Assembly (NCBI GenBank): GCA_022376465.1
Contig: JACDTU010000002.1
Coordinates: forward strand, 124,001 to 188,000
Direction of reading: 5' to 3'
DNA from: Cubamyces lactineus
Taxonomy: Eukaryota; Basidiomycota; Agaricomycetes; Polyporales; Polyporaceae
Length of the DNA stretch: 64,000 nucleotides
Part shown: one piece after another, positions 44,824-53,600 of the stretch
How positions within the stretch are numbered: position 1 is the stretch's first letter
Layout: the number at the start of each line of letters is the position of its first letter
The notes under the pieces: generated by a model
Told to the model about the DNA's origin: nothing
The model's database searches: none
What the model saw: the letters and a program-made list of their open reading frames with translations, nothing else
Position numbers and translations under genes: made by a program

Positions 44824-47774
44824 ATGGCGGACACCAAGAGGACCTCGCAAATACCCGTCATGAGCCCGCGCTCATCGTCATTTCCGTCACCACACCTTGG
44901 CCTTGTGCCGCCATCGCGATATCCGTCGGTGAGTGGCAGCCCAACACTCCCGACACCCGCTTCTAGTCCAACGACGTCGACCAATGGTGGGGGCAACACG
45001 CCCTTCCGCTCGTTCCGCAACTTTCTGTCGTTTGGAAGCGGCAAACATAATACTAGCCCGACTGCATCCGCTCTGCCAAAGGGCGCGTTTAGCTCGCTCG
45101 GTGTGGTCAGGCGTTCCGTGCAGGTTGAGCGGCGGGTATCGTCGCCCCACCTCAACTCGCGGCGTTCGGAAGACGATTATGTGCTTTCTATCGATTTGCC
45201 TCGTCCAGGTGACAGCAACTCGGCCCATACCCCACGGTCCCAGAAGAGTAGTGATCCAGGCCCGGACTTGCCCAGGACACCTATATCCCAAACATCTCAG
45301 TCCTCTCGCTCACAGAGTCCAGCAAGCGATGCGCAAGGTATGCCAATCATAGACTCCTTTAAAAGTCATCAGTCTCAACAAGAACTGTAGCGTCCCCCGT
45401 TGCACCCGCGCTGGCCGTCACCGAGCTTTCTACTATCCTGGAATCAGAAACATCTGGGATCTCAAAACACCTCCCGAGTTTAGACACTTCGCAGGCTAGT
45501 CATACCCCGGAGGATGAACGAGAGCTTGACCGCCCTAGCCCAAACGGATTCTTACCCCTGGAACTTCTCCACCTCCGTCCCCCATCCCACGATACCCGGC
45601 ATGGGAGCAGATCACCTTCCACCGATACCTCACCTTTGGATCTCTCGACATCCAAATTGACCAGCGAAGTGCTGGAAGCGATGTCCGCTAGTCCAGGCAA
45701 ACAAGACTGGTTAAGCGGCGTTATCGTGGAGGACACGACATCGGACTCTGCGAATAGCCGAGGACGAACCCCAGAAGACCCTGACGTTAGCTTCAATTTG
45801 AACGCGCTTGATCCCGATCTAGCTGCGCTCCTCAGCCCGAATCGCGTGAACGACGCGGAACCTGCTCTGCTTGTTGCGATCGACGCAATTCCACCGCCTG
45901 CCTCTAGCTCGCCACCCTGTCCTCCTAAGCTGTCTCCGAGTCCCTCCCCAACGTCTTCACGCCCATCGATTGACACCCATGCGAGCACGCCTGCCCGCCG
46001 CATTCCCACCGCGCCGTTGTCTGCTGCCCCTCGAAGACCAACAAACTCCGCACTTCCGCGCATCGTGCGTTCTGTGTCTGATCGACCAGCATTCCCTACC
46101 GCAGGGAAGTCGGGCCTTCCGTCGCCCGTCACCCGCACACCTTCCGGTCGCGCCATTTCTCATAGTCCCGAGCGCCCCTCATCTATGGGCTCTGCGACAA
46201 GTACGCAGAGTCAAACTCGCTTGCAACGGACGCCCTCGACGGACGTGCATGCCAATACCTCTATGCGGCGACTAGGCACTGGAGGAAGTAGCAGCACGGA
46301 GACGAGGAAGTCGGCCGTTTCGCGGCTCATGACCCCTGCGCGTCCGTCCGCGCTCAGCCCTTCCACCTCGGCCAGTAGTTCGCGACCTCCTCTCTCCCGA
46401 TTCAACTCGGCCCAAGGCAGCAGTGTCTGGGAGGCGGAGTCTGTTTCCCCATCTTCCCGTGCACCTTCTTCCATTGGCACTGCGCCTAGCCGATTACAGG
46501 ACCACCGTCCTAGCTTGGACGTCGACCGGCCGCGGCCTATTGGAATCCGGACGCGTAAACGGAGCTCCAGCGTCATAGAACACCGCGTCACGCCGCCTAC
46601 ATCTTCATATGTAAGCTCTCCAGGACCACGGGGTATGGATTGGCTCGGACCGCGCACACAGAAGGCTTTCGCGGCGGCCGGACTGTTGGACTTTGAGAAA
46701 GACACTCCTGGAAGCTCCAGCAGGCCAGCGTCCCGGTTTGGTACGACTCGAAGTAGCATCGAGCGGGAGCGCGCAAGATACACGCCGTCGAGAATGGCGT
46801 TCTCGGAAGCCGGGTCAAGTTCTTCGTGGGGCGCACGGAGCATATCGCGGGCCACGGGCTATGCGGACATGCCCGGAGGTCCATTGAGCGAGAGTACGTC
46901 CACTCCTCGGACAACACTTTCCAGCGCCTCGACTGCGCCTACGTCTATCTCCGCGTCATCGTCTGCGCAACACATGCAATCGGAACTTCAGCAGTTGCAG
47001 GACCGGCATGCGCTCGAAACGGGCGCGCTGCTGAACGCCCTGGCAGACTCACAACGGACGACGAAGATGCTACGTGAGGAAAACCATCAGTTGCGCGAGC
47101 GCTTGCAGTATCTGGAGGATAAACTTGCAGAGGCTGAGGACCGCATACAGCAGCTGCAATACGCTCAACCTCTACCCCCGCCTTCCACGCGGTCTGTATA
47201 TAGCAGGCGCTTTGCGAGCCCTGCCCTGTCAGATAACCGCAGTTTGCCCACACACTCGCGTCACGGCTCTTTCCTACGCGCCCAACCCGAATCCTTCGCC
47301 GACCACCTATCCTCACCTGAACCTCCCTCTACCTCTCCCGAGACGCCCGACGATCATCACACGGACGCTTTTCCGCGGTCGATGCACCGGAAGCGAGCGA
47401 GCGGCACCTCGTCCGTCTTCGCCCACGTACCAAACAACATGTCTATGATTATGCAAGAAGAGGGCTTTACGCCCGAATCTATCGGGGGTCTATCCGCACA
47501 CTCTTCATCTCCCCCGGGTTCACCCACCATGGTCCTTGGCCGAGTGCAACCTCCGCCTATAAACACTAAAGCCAGCCCTCGCACCAGTCATGGCGCGAAC
47601 AAGTCAATCTCGTCGTCGACGGGGAACATCTCGCCGACAACAGCGAACTTCTCAATCATGACTGGGTCTCCGGGTAGCCTCAACCTACGTCCTGAGCATG
47701 AACGCCACTTGGGCGACATGCCGAGTTTGGACCTTGCCGACGGGGTCGAGGACTACGATGACGGCGACTTGTGA
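44824..47774 (+). CDS. Ser/Pro-rich coiled-coil protein, unknown function
   Basis: Two exons: 44824-45337 and 45391-47774; 965 residues. Mostly low-complexity Ser/Pro/Thr/Arg sequence. Short conserved-looking islands are FRSFRNFLSFGSG near the N-terminus, SEVLEAMSASPGKQDWLSG, and GMDWLGPRTQKAFAAAGLLDF, which looks like a peptide-binding or anchoring motif. One clear coiled coil (about residues 710-765) runs from MQSELQQLQDRHALETGAL through LREENHQLRERLQYLEDKL to ALE/AED heptads. The tail has an acidic end (DLADGVEDYDDGDL). I do not recognise the family by name; such proteins in basidiomycetes are often cytoskeletal or signalling scaffolds, but that is only inference. The start is the first Met after the shared promoter, and both phases agree. 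Confidence 0.75.
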
Positions 47775-48884
47775 GAGCGATGCGTCGTCATCGCTGCTGC
47801 TGCTATGCCCCTCTTCCCCGCTCCCTGATCGCATCCTGTCCTTTCTGCGTCTTTCTTTATTGCCTTCGGTTTCTGTCTTCGCGTGCACATATTGGTTTGG
47901 TCGGAACGCTCGTCTCCGGATTCGCTTTCGCCCTTCGTCTTCGCTGGTTGTACATGGTTGGGTGCGCATCTGCGCCTCTTCGTCTTCGTCATCGTCTTCG
48001 CTTAGCTTCGCAGCTCCCTCCCGCTCCTTTGCACCACGCTCTCTCGTTTGCCGCATCATTTTCATCGTATCTCACACCGCCCCGTATAATATAGACCGTC
48101 CATGCATTGCTGTCGGTGTCGACTGTACCCTCTCACCGTGTTTGTCTAGTTCTTCGCTGTCAAATGTACCGTACGTAGTAATCTATTTGTCGATCAAAGG
48201 CATGCGTTTCGGACGTGTTGCTGTATCTCGTAGTGCCTCCACATGCACAGTGATCTTGAGACGCGTCGATATACTTCCGCATGTTGAGAGTGGTAATAAC
48301 ACTGAGTCCGATCACGGCGTCGTACGGCCGTGCTTCCCATGGGTTCTGAGAAGTTACGGGAGGTCATCAATTATGAATGGTTACGCGGAAGCCCGAGAAA
48401 ATGAAGAATCGTCAACAAATGAGTCCTCCGTTCAGCCTATGTAACCACCAATGTGTCTCATAATCTCAGGCGTCAGCGGAGAATCCTAAAGATAATCATT
48501 CGCAGTACATAGCAGTACAACGAGATAGAGGGACGCCAGATAGTCCAGCCTGCGTGCATGATCCGGGAATAGGCTCGATAAATTCCAAATGAGGATGAGG
48601 AGGTGCGACATGGGCTCGTGAGATCAACTGTGACGTCTGACATCAGCAAATTTTGTAAAGTACTGCCTAACGGAATGCAAGGAAATGCAATCCCGGAATT
48701 CGTTGCATTCCTTACCTGGGAAGCGCCGGTTATGCATTGCCTGTCATACCCAGCCAGAACCCGCACGTTCCAGGTATGTCCGTATGTGTCTGAATGTGTC
48801 TATTCTGTCTGTATCTGTCCCGGTTCTGTCCAATTCGATCTGTTGTTGTCCATCGCTAAAAATAGTCCGATTAGCACCCGATTG
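47775..48884. other. gene-poor region
   Basis: About 1.1 kb after the coiled-coil gene. The open frame at 47698-48444 (plus) is the shadow of the gene end plus a T/C-rich 3' UTR. Near 48749-48774 lies one arm of a dispersed inverted pair with 50498-50523. Confidence 0.4.
48749..48774. repeat. inverted dispersed repeat, left arm
   Basis: CCCAGCCAGAACCCGCACGT and the following TCCAGG match the reverse complement of 50498-50523 with one mismatch in 26. Similarity appears to extend beyond both arms (GTATGTCCG and GTGTC-rich sequence). The two arms lie on either side of the hAT MITE. Confidence 0.65.
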
Positions 48885-49588
48885 ACGTAGCCTAGTGTTG
48901 CCGCGAGTCGAGCGAGGCGAGGCGAGCTGGGAAAACTCGGAAAACTCGAAAAACCGAGCTCCGCGAGTCGATTTCCCGAGCTGACTCGCGAGTTGTCTAA
49001 GAAAGGAAAGTTGTCGAGAACATGACCGGGAGGAGCCAGTAGCACACAGTAGCTCGTATCGTTGGAGGCCAACGTCCAACTATACAAGTCCAAACAATGC
49101 TTTGCGAAGCTTCTTTGGTTGGTGTGCAGACACAAGCCAGGTAGTGATTTACATGTGAGTGTGCACTGTCAATGGAGCGTGCGAGATGCAACCGCAGCTC
49201 AGGGACGTCATAGTGTGTAACTCTACGTGTGTATACCATACAATACAAGCTATGTGTGTACTCGAGATGACAGCATACGGCATGGTAGAAATACGATGTA
49301 CGTGCCGGACACTGCTAGTTACCTAGTGCCAATGGTCAGACTTGGTGAGGCGGCGAATGCGTCGCCAGGCGCCCCCAGTGATACAAGCGCCCATCCCCGT
49401 GACCTGTGCGGCGGAGAGCTAGACGCCCGCTCCTAGCCAATGAGCCTTGCTTATCTAATTATGGGGGAACTCGCGAGCCACTCGGTCAGCTCGCCTCGCT
49501 CGCCTCGGAAGGACGAGTTTGATGGAACACGATTCGATTCGAGTGAGTTCCGAGTTCAGCTCGCCTCGACAGCAACACTAACGTAGCC
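48885..49588. mobile_element. hAT-type MITE with 8 bp target duplication
   Basis: A 688 bp element (48893-49580) starts TAGTGTTGC and ends GCAACACTA, a perfect 9 bp terminal inverted repeat. The inverted similarity continues inside the ends as CGAGGCGAGCTG-like sequence. It is flanked on both sides by the same 8 bp, ACGTAGCC (48885-48892 and 49581-49588). An 8 bp duplication with short terminal repeats is the hallmark of the hAT superfamily. There is no transposase frame inside, so it is non-autonomous. Subterminal repeats of the CGAG/GCGAG type near both ends are also typical of hAT transposase binding zones. Confidence 0.85.
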
Positions 49589-50866
49589 TCCTTATACATT
49601 GTCCTCCATAACTTGGCCGGAGTGGCTGCATGATATAACATATGTATCTCCCATGTTACAAAGGAATGTACATTGTTGTGTAGGCGCCTACATACATCTC
49701 TGTTCTATCTACACTCTTTTGCACCGTTTGTACTCTGACGTCATAGCTGTTGGCGAGTGACACAGTAAAAAGCAAGCTCTTCGGACAAAGTCCGCTCTGT
49801 CCACCCTCTCCTCTTGCCACCATGACTCGCACTGAATCATCTGTTGAGCTACTGCTATTGTGTATTGCTAGCTACGCTGGGGGCGGAGTAACTCACAAAG
49901 GTGGCCCAGCAAGCCGCAAGACCACAGGTAAGCCTAGGTAAGCGCATATACACACATTACAGGTGAGTCATTCGTCCACGGACAGGCGGCTAGCAAACAA
50001 GCAGACATCTAGGTAGGTGGTCGGACACAGGTATCACGCAGGCAGCGCGGCAATAGCGACACCCCCAGGTGCATTATTAGTGAGTCAAGCAGGCATATCA
50101 AGGGATGGCATGGGGTTCGGCGGGCGCGATGGACACAATGGGCTGGTGCTGTGAGCAGGTGGGCAGGTGAACAGGCAGGCGCGTTGTGGACGCGCACGCG
50201 TGAGCGGGCGAACATGCGAGTGCGTGGGCGCGGACAAGTGGGTGCATGGTGCAGGCAAGTGGGTGGACCCGGGGTTGTGTCCAGTAGCTTTCAGATGGTC
50301 TCGTTTTGTATGCAGCAGTGCATAGATCTGAATACATCCAGATATGTTTGAACAGACCTGGAGATATATGGAACACTACGAACATCTCTGGATAGAAAAT
50401 AATCGTTCTATAGGACAAGTTTCGTTCTGATTGTGTCCAGGTATGTCCGCAGATTGGGACACATATGTACGGATCAATACAGATATTTACAGATCGACCT
50501 GGAACGTGTGGGTTCTGGCTGGGTGTCATAGGAGAGAGGCATGTATGACAGTTCCTCACTGCGTGCCACCTACCATAACCTTGCCCAACCTTTCTTTGCC
50601 TCGCAAGGCAGCGGGCTGCCTTCCCGGCCATGTAGGTTGAGGATTTCAATGTCGGGCAAAGGACTGCATGCACCGGTGATAGTTTGGCATGCGAGGGCGT
50701 AGGGATTGCATACCGAATGCACCCCATAGGCTGAGAACTCACTTCCATAGCCTAATACATACCAGGGCCGGTTAGTTCTATGCAAACTATTCAACATGCG
50801 GTGCATTGAATCACATCGGGCGGGACTAATGATTGAATTCTTATAGAGTATTAATACATGATATTA
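49589..50866. other. gene-poor repeat-rich region
   Basis: About 1.3 kb with no supported gene. 50040-50280 is a purine/GC-biased stretch with irregular GCAGGTGGGCAGGTG-like units. 50300-50500 carries irregular TCCAGATATGT and GACCTGGA motifs, and 50498-50523 is the right arm of the inverted pair with 48749-48774. Confidence 0.4.
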
Positions 50867-51113
50867 CAGTGACTTACAAAACTATTGCCATGTTTCGCAC
50901 TTTTTGAATGGGATGCCATGCACTTGCTCCAAAGAGTAGGGAATATCTCCGCTTCCAGAGCTTCAAATCACGTGATTGACATGCCGTGGGAAAGCCAGGA
51001 TGCACACCTTTCTATTGGTAGTTGAATCATGGTCATTGAGTCAGAAATGGTGGAGATACAGCCTTCCCATTCAAAAAGTGCGAAACATGGCAATAGTTTT
51101 GTAAGTCACTGTA
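50865..51113. mobile_element. Tc1/mariner-type MITE with TA target duplication
   Basis: A 245 bp element (50867-51111) with perfect 47 bp terminal inverted repeats, left 50867-50913 and right 51065-51111, beginning CAGTGACTTACAAAACTATT. It is flanked by TA on both sides (50865-50866, 51112-51113). CAGTG ends and a TA duplication identify the Tc1/mariner/pogo group. The 150 bp core has no coding capacity. Perfect terminal repeats suggest a young or active family. Confidence 0.92.
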
Positions 51114-51183
51114 TGCGTACAATAAGCAAGCTATAGCGCACATAATCTGAAGCTCACCGGTATAATCAACAATAACCCACGTC

Positions 51184-51652
51184 TGTTATGACGAGCCTAG
51201 ATCGGTCACGCGGTGGCTGAGCTAGGGGTCACGTCGCCTCGAAGGGTAATGAAGAGGCAAGTCAGGGATCAGAGATCTTCTGAGAAGAGGTGAGTCAGGG
51301 TTCGGTGAATAGGCAATAGATAACCAGATCGAGCTGAGGTTCTTCGAAGAAGATCCTTGGCTTATATATACATGGCCAAGACTAATAATAGACTGGATCG
51401 GTAAGCGAATGTTCAGTACGGCTAAGCATAGCTGGGGCTGACTGTACATGGGAATAGGGGTGACGAAGCATGAGAATAAATGACGTGGCACCGACGTGGC
51501 ATGGGAGAATAGAGCTAAGTATACAACACATGAGTAAGCCGCAGCAGGCTCGGGGTCCAGAACGTAAGCACGATACATAAGCATAGGACAAGTCACAAGA
51601 CCAAGAGGTAACTGTAACCGTAACAGTGGCCGTGTCACGCACCGTCGTAACA
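51184..51652 (-). repeat. LTR of chromovirus element 1 (3' LTR on the minus strand)
   Basis: 469 bp bounded by TG...CA ends (plus-strand text TGTTATGACGAG...CCGTCGTAACA). Its ends match the reverse complement of the element 2 LTR ends (TGTTACGACG, and the tract with CCGATCTAGGCTCGTCG), and the adjacent polypurine tract CGAAGGGGGTAA is the same. The interior is diverged but retains TGACGTGG-type motifs near 51481-51500. The matching 5' LTR is absent from the window, so this element is truncated. Confidence 0.85.
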
Positions 51653-51688
51653 TTACCCCCTTCGTATGGTCGACGACGACCTCGTCGT

Positions 51689-52084
51689 TCACCAATAGTA
51701 TTCGCAATTGTTGAGCCCGTCCGGACCCTGGAGACCACGAGCGGGGTCGTCGAGAGTGGCGTCCGCGAGTTTGATGGGGGCCTGTACTCCCCATGGTGGG
51801 TTAGCGCGCGCGTCCCTTGTCGCTTCCTCCAGTGAACGCGGATAAAACTGCACGTTGTTTGTCAGGGCCTGGCCATATGGGGGCGGCGGTATGACCGGGG
51901 CTTCTTCCAGTTGCGCAGGTGTTGTGGTCGCAGGCCTCGTCGCGGGTTCGTAGGACAGCGAGTGCGTTCGGAATTGAACGTCTGCAAATGGAATCCGAGG
52001 AACCGGCGCTGAGGGGCCGGGGTTGGCGGTGGCTGGACCAGCTACCTCTGGAGCATAGGGCGTCGGTGGTCGTGCCTGCCGCAT
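51689..52084 (-). CDS. element 1 post-pol ORF 5: proline-rich protein with second PPxY
   Basis: 131 residues, proline/alanine-rich, with VIPPPPYGQA (a second PPxY motif) and a charged C-terminus ending NNCEYYW just before the polypurine tract. A competing frame (52244-51801) starts at an ATGA overlap with ORF 4 but has a less protein-like composition. Element 2 has a zinc-knuckle ORF in this slot instead; I see no zinc ligands here. Whether it is translated is uncertain. Confidence 0.45.
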   Translation of the reverse strand: MRQARPPTPYAPEVAGPATANPGPSAPVPRIPFADVQFRTHSLSYEPATRPATTTPAQLEEAPVIPPPPYGQALTNNVQFYPRSLEEATRDARANPPWGVQAPIKLADATLDDPARGLQGPDGLNNCEYYW

Positions 52085-52240
52085 TGACGTGCGTCGCGCT
52101 ACGCGAGATTCGACTCCTTGTTCGAGTCGTCGCTGGATTATTGTCGCTTCTCGTGCTCGCCGGGTGTAGTTGCGGTGGTCGCGCGGTAAATACGTGTAGT
52201 CCTCCCACGAAGATCCAGGGATAGTGTGGTACGCAGCGGG

Positions 52241-52990
52241 TCATTCGCCGGACGGAGGTTCGAGCAACGGAAGGAGATTGCAGGTATACGGATGGTGCCG
52301 AGCGGTGAATGCGGGGGATTCCATATGCTGAATGAGGCTTCGTTGCCCTCGACCATTGCGGAGACGGAATCGGCTGACAGACGCCTCAACGGAACGGGCG
52401 TACTCGGTGACTTCCTGTGCTGATTCGAGGATACGCTCGGCATCATCTTCGTAGAGGTGGGTGATGTCGGAGACTTCCTTTCTTATGTCGTTGACAACCT
52501 CTTCGATATGGTCCAGCGCTCCTGCAACAGTCTTCATGCTCCTTATCATCCTGCCGAGTTGGCCGCGCGCGTCTTCCCTGATCAGAGACGCCGACCCTCC
52601 CAGGTTGACCAGATGCCCGCCGATGTGGCCGAACTCCCGCGCGTCGTTGAACATGTCCCGATATCTGGCGAGCGGGTTGACTAGCTTGGGGTCGGCGTGC
52701 ACCGCATTGATGAGGGGTCCTGGATCCGTGAGGAGAGCATTGACGAGTCGTCGTCCTTCTCGCGAATTGGGTTGGTCGGCGAGAGAGTCATTCGTAGCGA
52801 GCGACTCTAGGTCGGATGTTTCATCCGGTTCCTCGGGGTCGCTTTCCGCTTCGTCTGTCGCGTCGTCGTACGGAGGAGGAGGAGCCGCAGGAGGGGGAAT
52901 GTTTTCTTGGTCGCTCGGGTTTAACGACTGTGCAGAGGCGACCGAGAAACTTTCCGGGGTTAGGTTCTCCGCAAACTCGAAGTTAGGCAT
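52241..52990 (-). CDS. element 1 post-pol ORF 4: PPxY-bearing acidic/helical protein
   Basis: 249 residues. The N-terminal third is acidic and proline-rich, with a shared block (SDQENIPPPA) and a PPxY motif (APPPPYDD) followed by Asp/Glu/Ser repeats. The C-terminal two thirds are helical with heptad character (REGRRLVNALLTDPGPLINA, IRSMKTVAGALDHIEEVVND, ERILESAQEVTEYARSVEAS). The element 2 homolog at 61835-62644 shares DQEN, PPxY, LLT.P.P.INA and the long helical tail. PPxY motifs bind WW domains of Nedd4/Rsp5 ubiquitin ligases and serve as late domains in budding retroviruses; that role here is inference. Its stop overlaps the next ATG as ATGA. Confidence 0.7.
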   Translation of the reverse strand: MPNFEFAENLTPESFSVASAQSLNPSDQENIPPPAAPPPPYDDATDEAESDPEEPDETSDLESLATNDSLADQPNSREGRRLVNALLTDPGPLINAVHADPKLVNPLARYRDMFNDAREFGHIGGHLVNLGGSASLIREDARGQLGRMIRSMKTVAGALDHIEEVVNDIRKEVSDITHLYEDDAERILESAQEVTEYARSVEASVSRFRLRNGRGQRSLIQHMESPAFTARHHPYTCNLLPLLEPPSGE

Positions 52991-53117
52991 GGTTGGGGTA
53001 GGTGGGAAGGATGTCGGCAGGGATGTCGCGGTGTTCGATGGTGAATTCGATGATACGAAGGTAGAGGATGGCGTAGGCGAGGATCCAGAGGAGGGCGAGT
53101 AGGAAGGTGATGGTCAT
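52983..53117 (-). CDS. element 1 post-pol ORF 3: single-pass microprotein with EHRD motif
   Basis: 44 residues: one membrane segment (TITFLLALLWILAYAILYL) followed by RIIEFTIEHRDIPADILP. Element 2 encodes a 62-residue counterpart whose helix is followed by NILEVALEHRDPLDPV, so the helix-E(H)RD-acidic/proline layout is conserved. Its stop codon overlaps the start of the next ORF (ATGCCTAA on the minus strand), a coupling arrangement. Too short for standard gene finders, but supported by conservation between two diverged elements. Confidence 0.6.
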   Translation of the reverse strand: MTITFLLALLWILAYAILYLRIIEFTIEHRDIPADILPTYPNHA

Positions 53118-53131
53118 GCACACGACAACGA

Positions 53132-53356
53132 TCATAGGGTTCGGTCGTCGTCAAACTCGGTGGGGCGAGCGGGGATTCTCACTGGAAGTGGGGGCGATTG
53201 GTTGTTGGTGTGATGGAATTCGTGTTCGAGGGAGTCGTGGGTGAGGCACAATGCGACGCAAAGGATTGGGAGGCAAATGGTAGCTGCGATGGTGGCGACG
53301 ATGGTTGCGGGGACGGCGACAATGACGTAAGCAAATTGTCCGATGAAATGGGGCAT
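53132..53356 (-). CDS. element 1 post-pol ORF 2: small membrane protein
   Basis: 74 residues; the ATG directly follows the stop of ORF 1 with no gap. The N-terminal half is hydrophobic (QFAYVIVAVPATIVATIAAT, ICLPILCVALCL), followed by a His/Glu-rich polar tail (DSLEHEFHHTNN) and a proline-rich end. Probably one or two membrane passes. No counterpart was recognised in element 2, so it may be specific to this lineage. Confidence 0.55.
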   Translation of the reverse strand: MPHFIGQFAYVIVAVPATIVATIAATICLPILCVALCLTHDSLEHEFHHTNNQSPPLPVRIPARPTEFDDDRTL

Positions 53357-53590
53357 TCACCAGGTGCTGGAGGGGTCGCGGTTCTTGAGTGTTCGCTCTG
53401 CGATGCGAGTGTGAAGCTCGGAGAGGTTGAAGTGGAGGAAGGTGAGGATGGAGGCAAGGACAAGGGTGCAGTAGAGGGCAAAGATAAGTGTGGGGGATGG
53501 TTGGTCTCGGAGGGTGAAGTGGAGGAAGGCAAGTGTGGCGGAAACGAGGGCAGCGCAGTAGAGGATGTGGAGTGATTCGAGGGAGGGCAT
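53357..53590 (-). CDS. element 1 post-pol ORF 1: small two-helix membrane protein
   Basis: 77 residues, beginning 10 bp after the pol stop. It contains an internal duplication: HILYCAALVSATLAFLHFTL and then FALYCTLVLASILTFLHFNL, each a membrane-helix-length unit with the pattern LYC..L..A..L.FLHF.L. Element 2 has one copy of the same unit in the same place (FAIYCLTLLAITLLFLWYIL), so this is a shared gene with a helix duplication here. The C-terminus is polar (RTLKNRDPSSTW). No similarity to known envelope proteins was recognised. The role is unknown; membrane attachment is likely. Confidence 0.65.
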   Translation of the reverse strand: MPSLESLHILYCAALVSATLAFLHFTLRDQPSPTLIFALYCTLVLASILTFLHFNLSELHTRIAERTLKNRDPSSTW

Positions 53591-53600
53591 GGTGAGAGAT

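Noticed and set aside
47698..48444. 248-codon plus-strand ORF after the coiled-coil gene
   Set aside because: Begins in another frame of that gene and runs into its T/C-rich 3' region; no domain or codon bias.
50040..50280. GCAGGTGGGCAGGTG-rich stretch as a minisatellite or CRISPR-like array
   Set aside because: Units are irregular in length and sequence, with no fixed spacer; simple compositional bias.
52461..53102. 213-codon plus-strand ORF across the element 1 cassette
   Set aside because: Antisense to the PPxY protein; only the minus-strand frame has a homolog in element 2.
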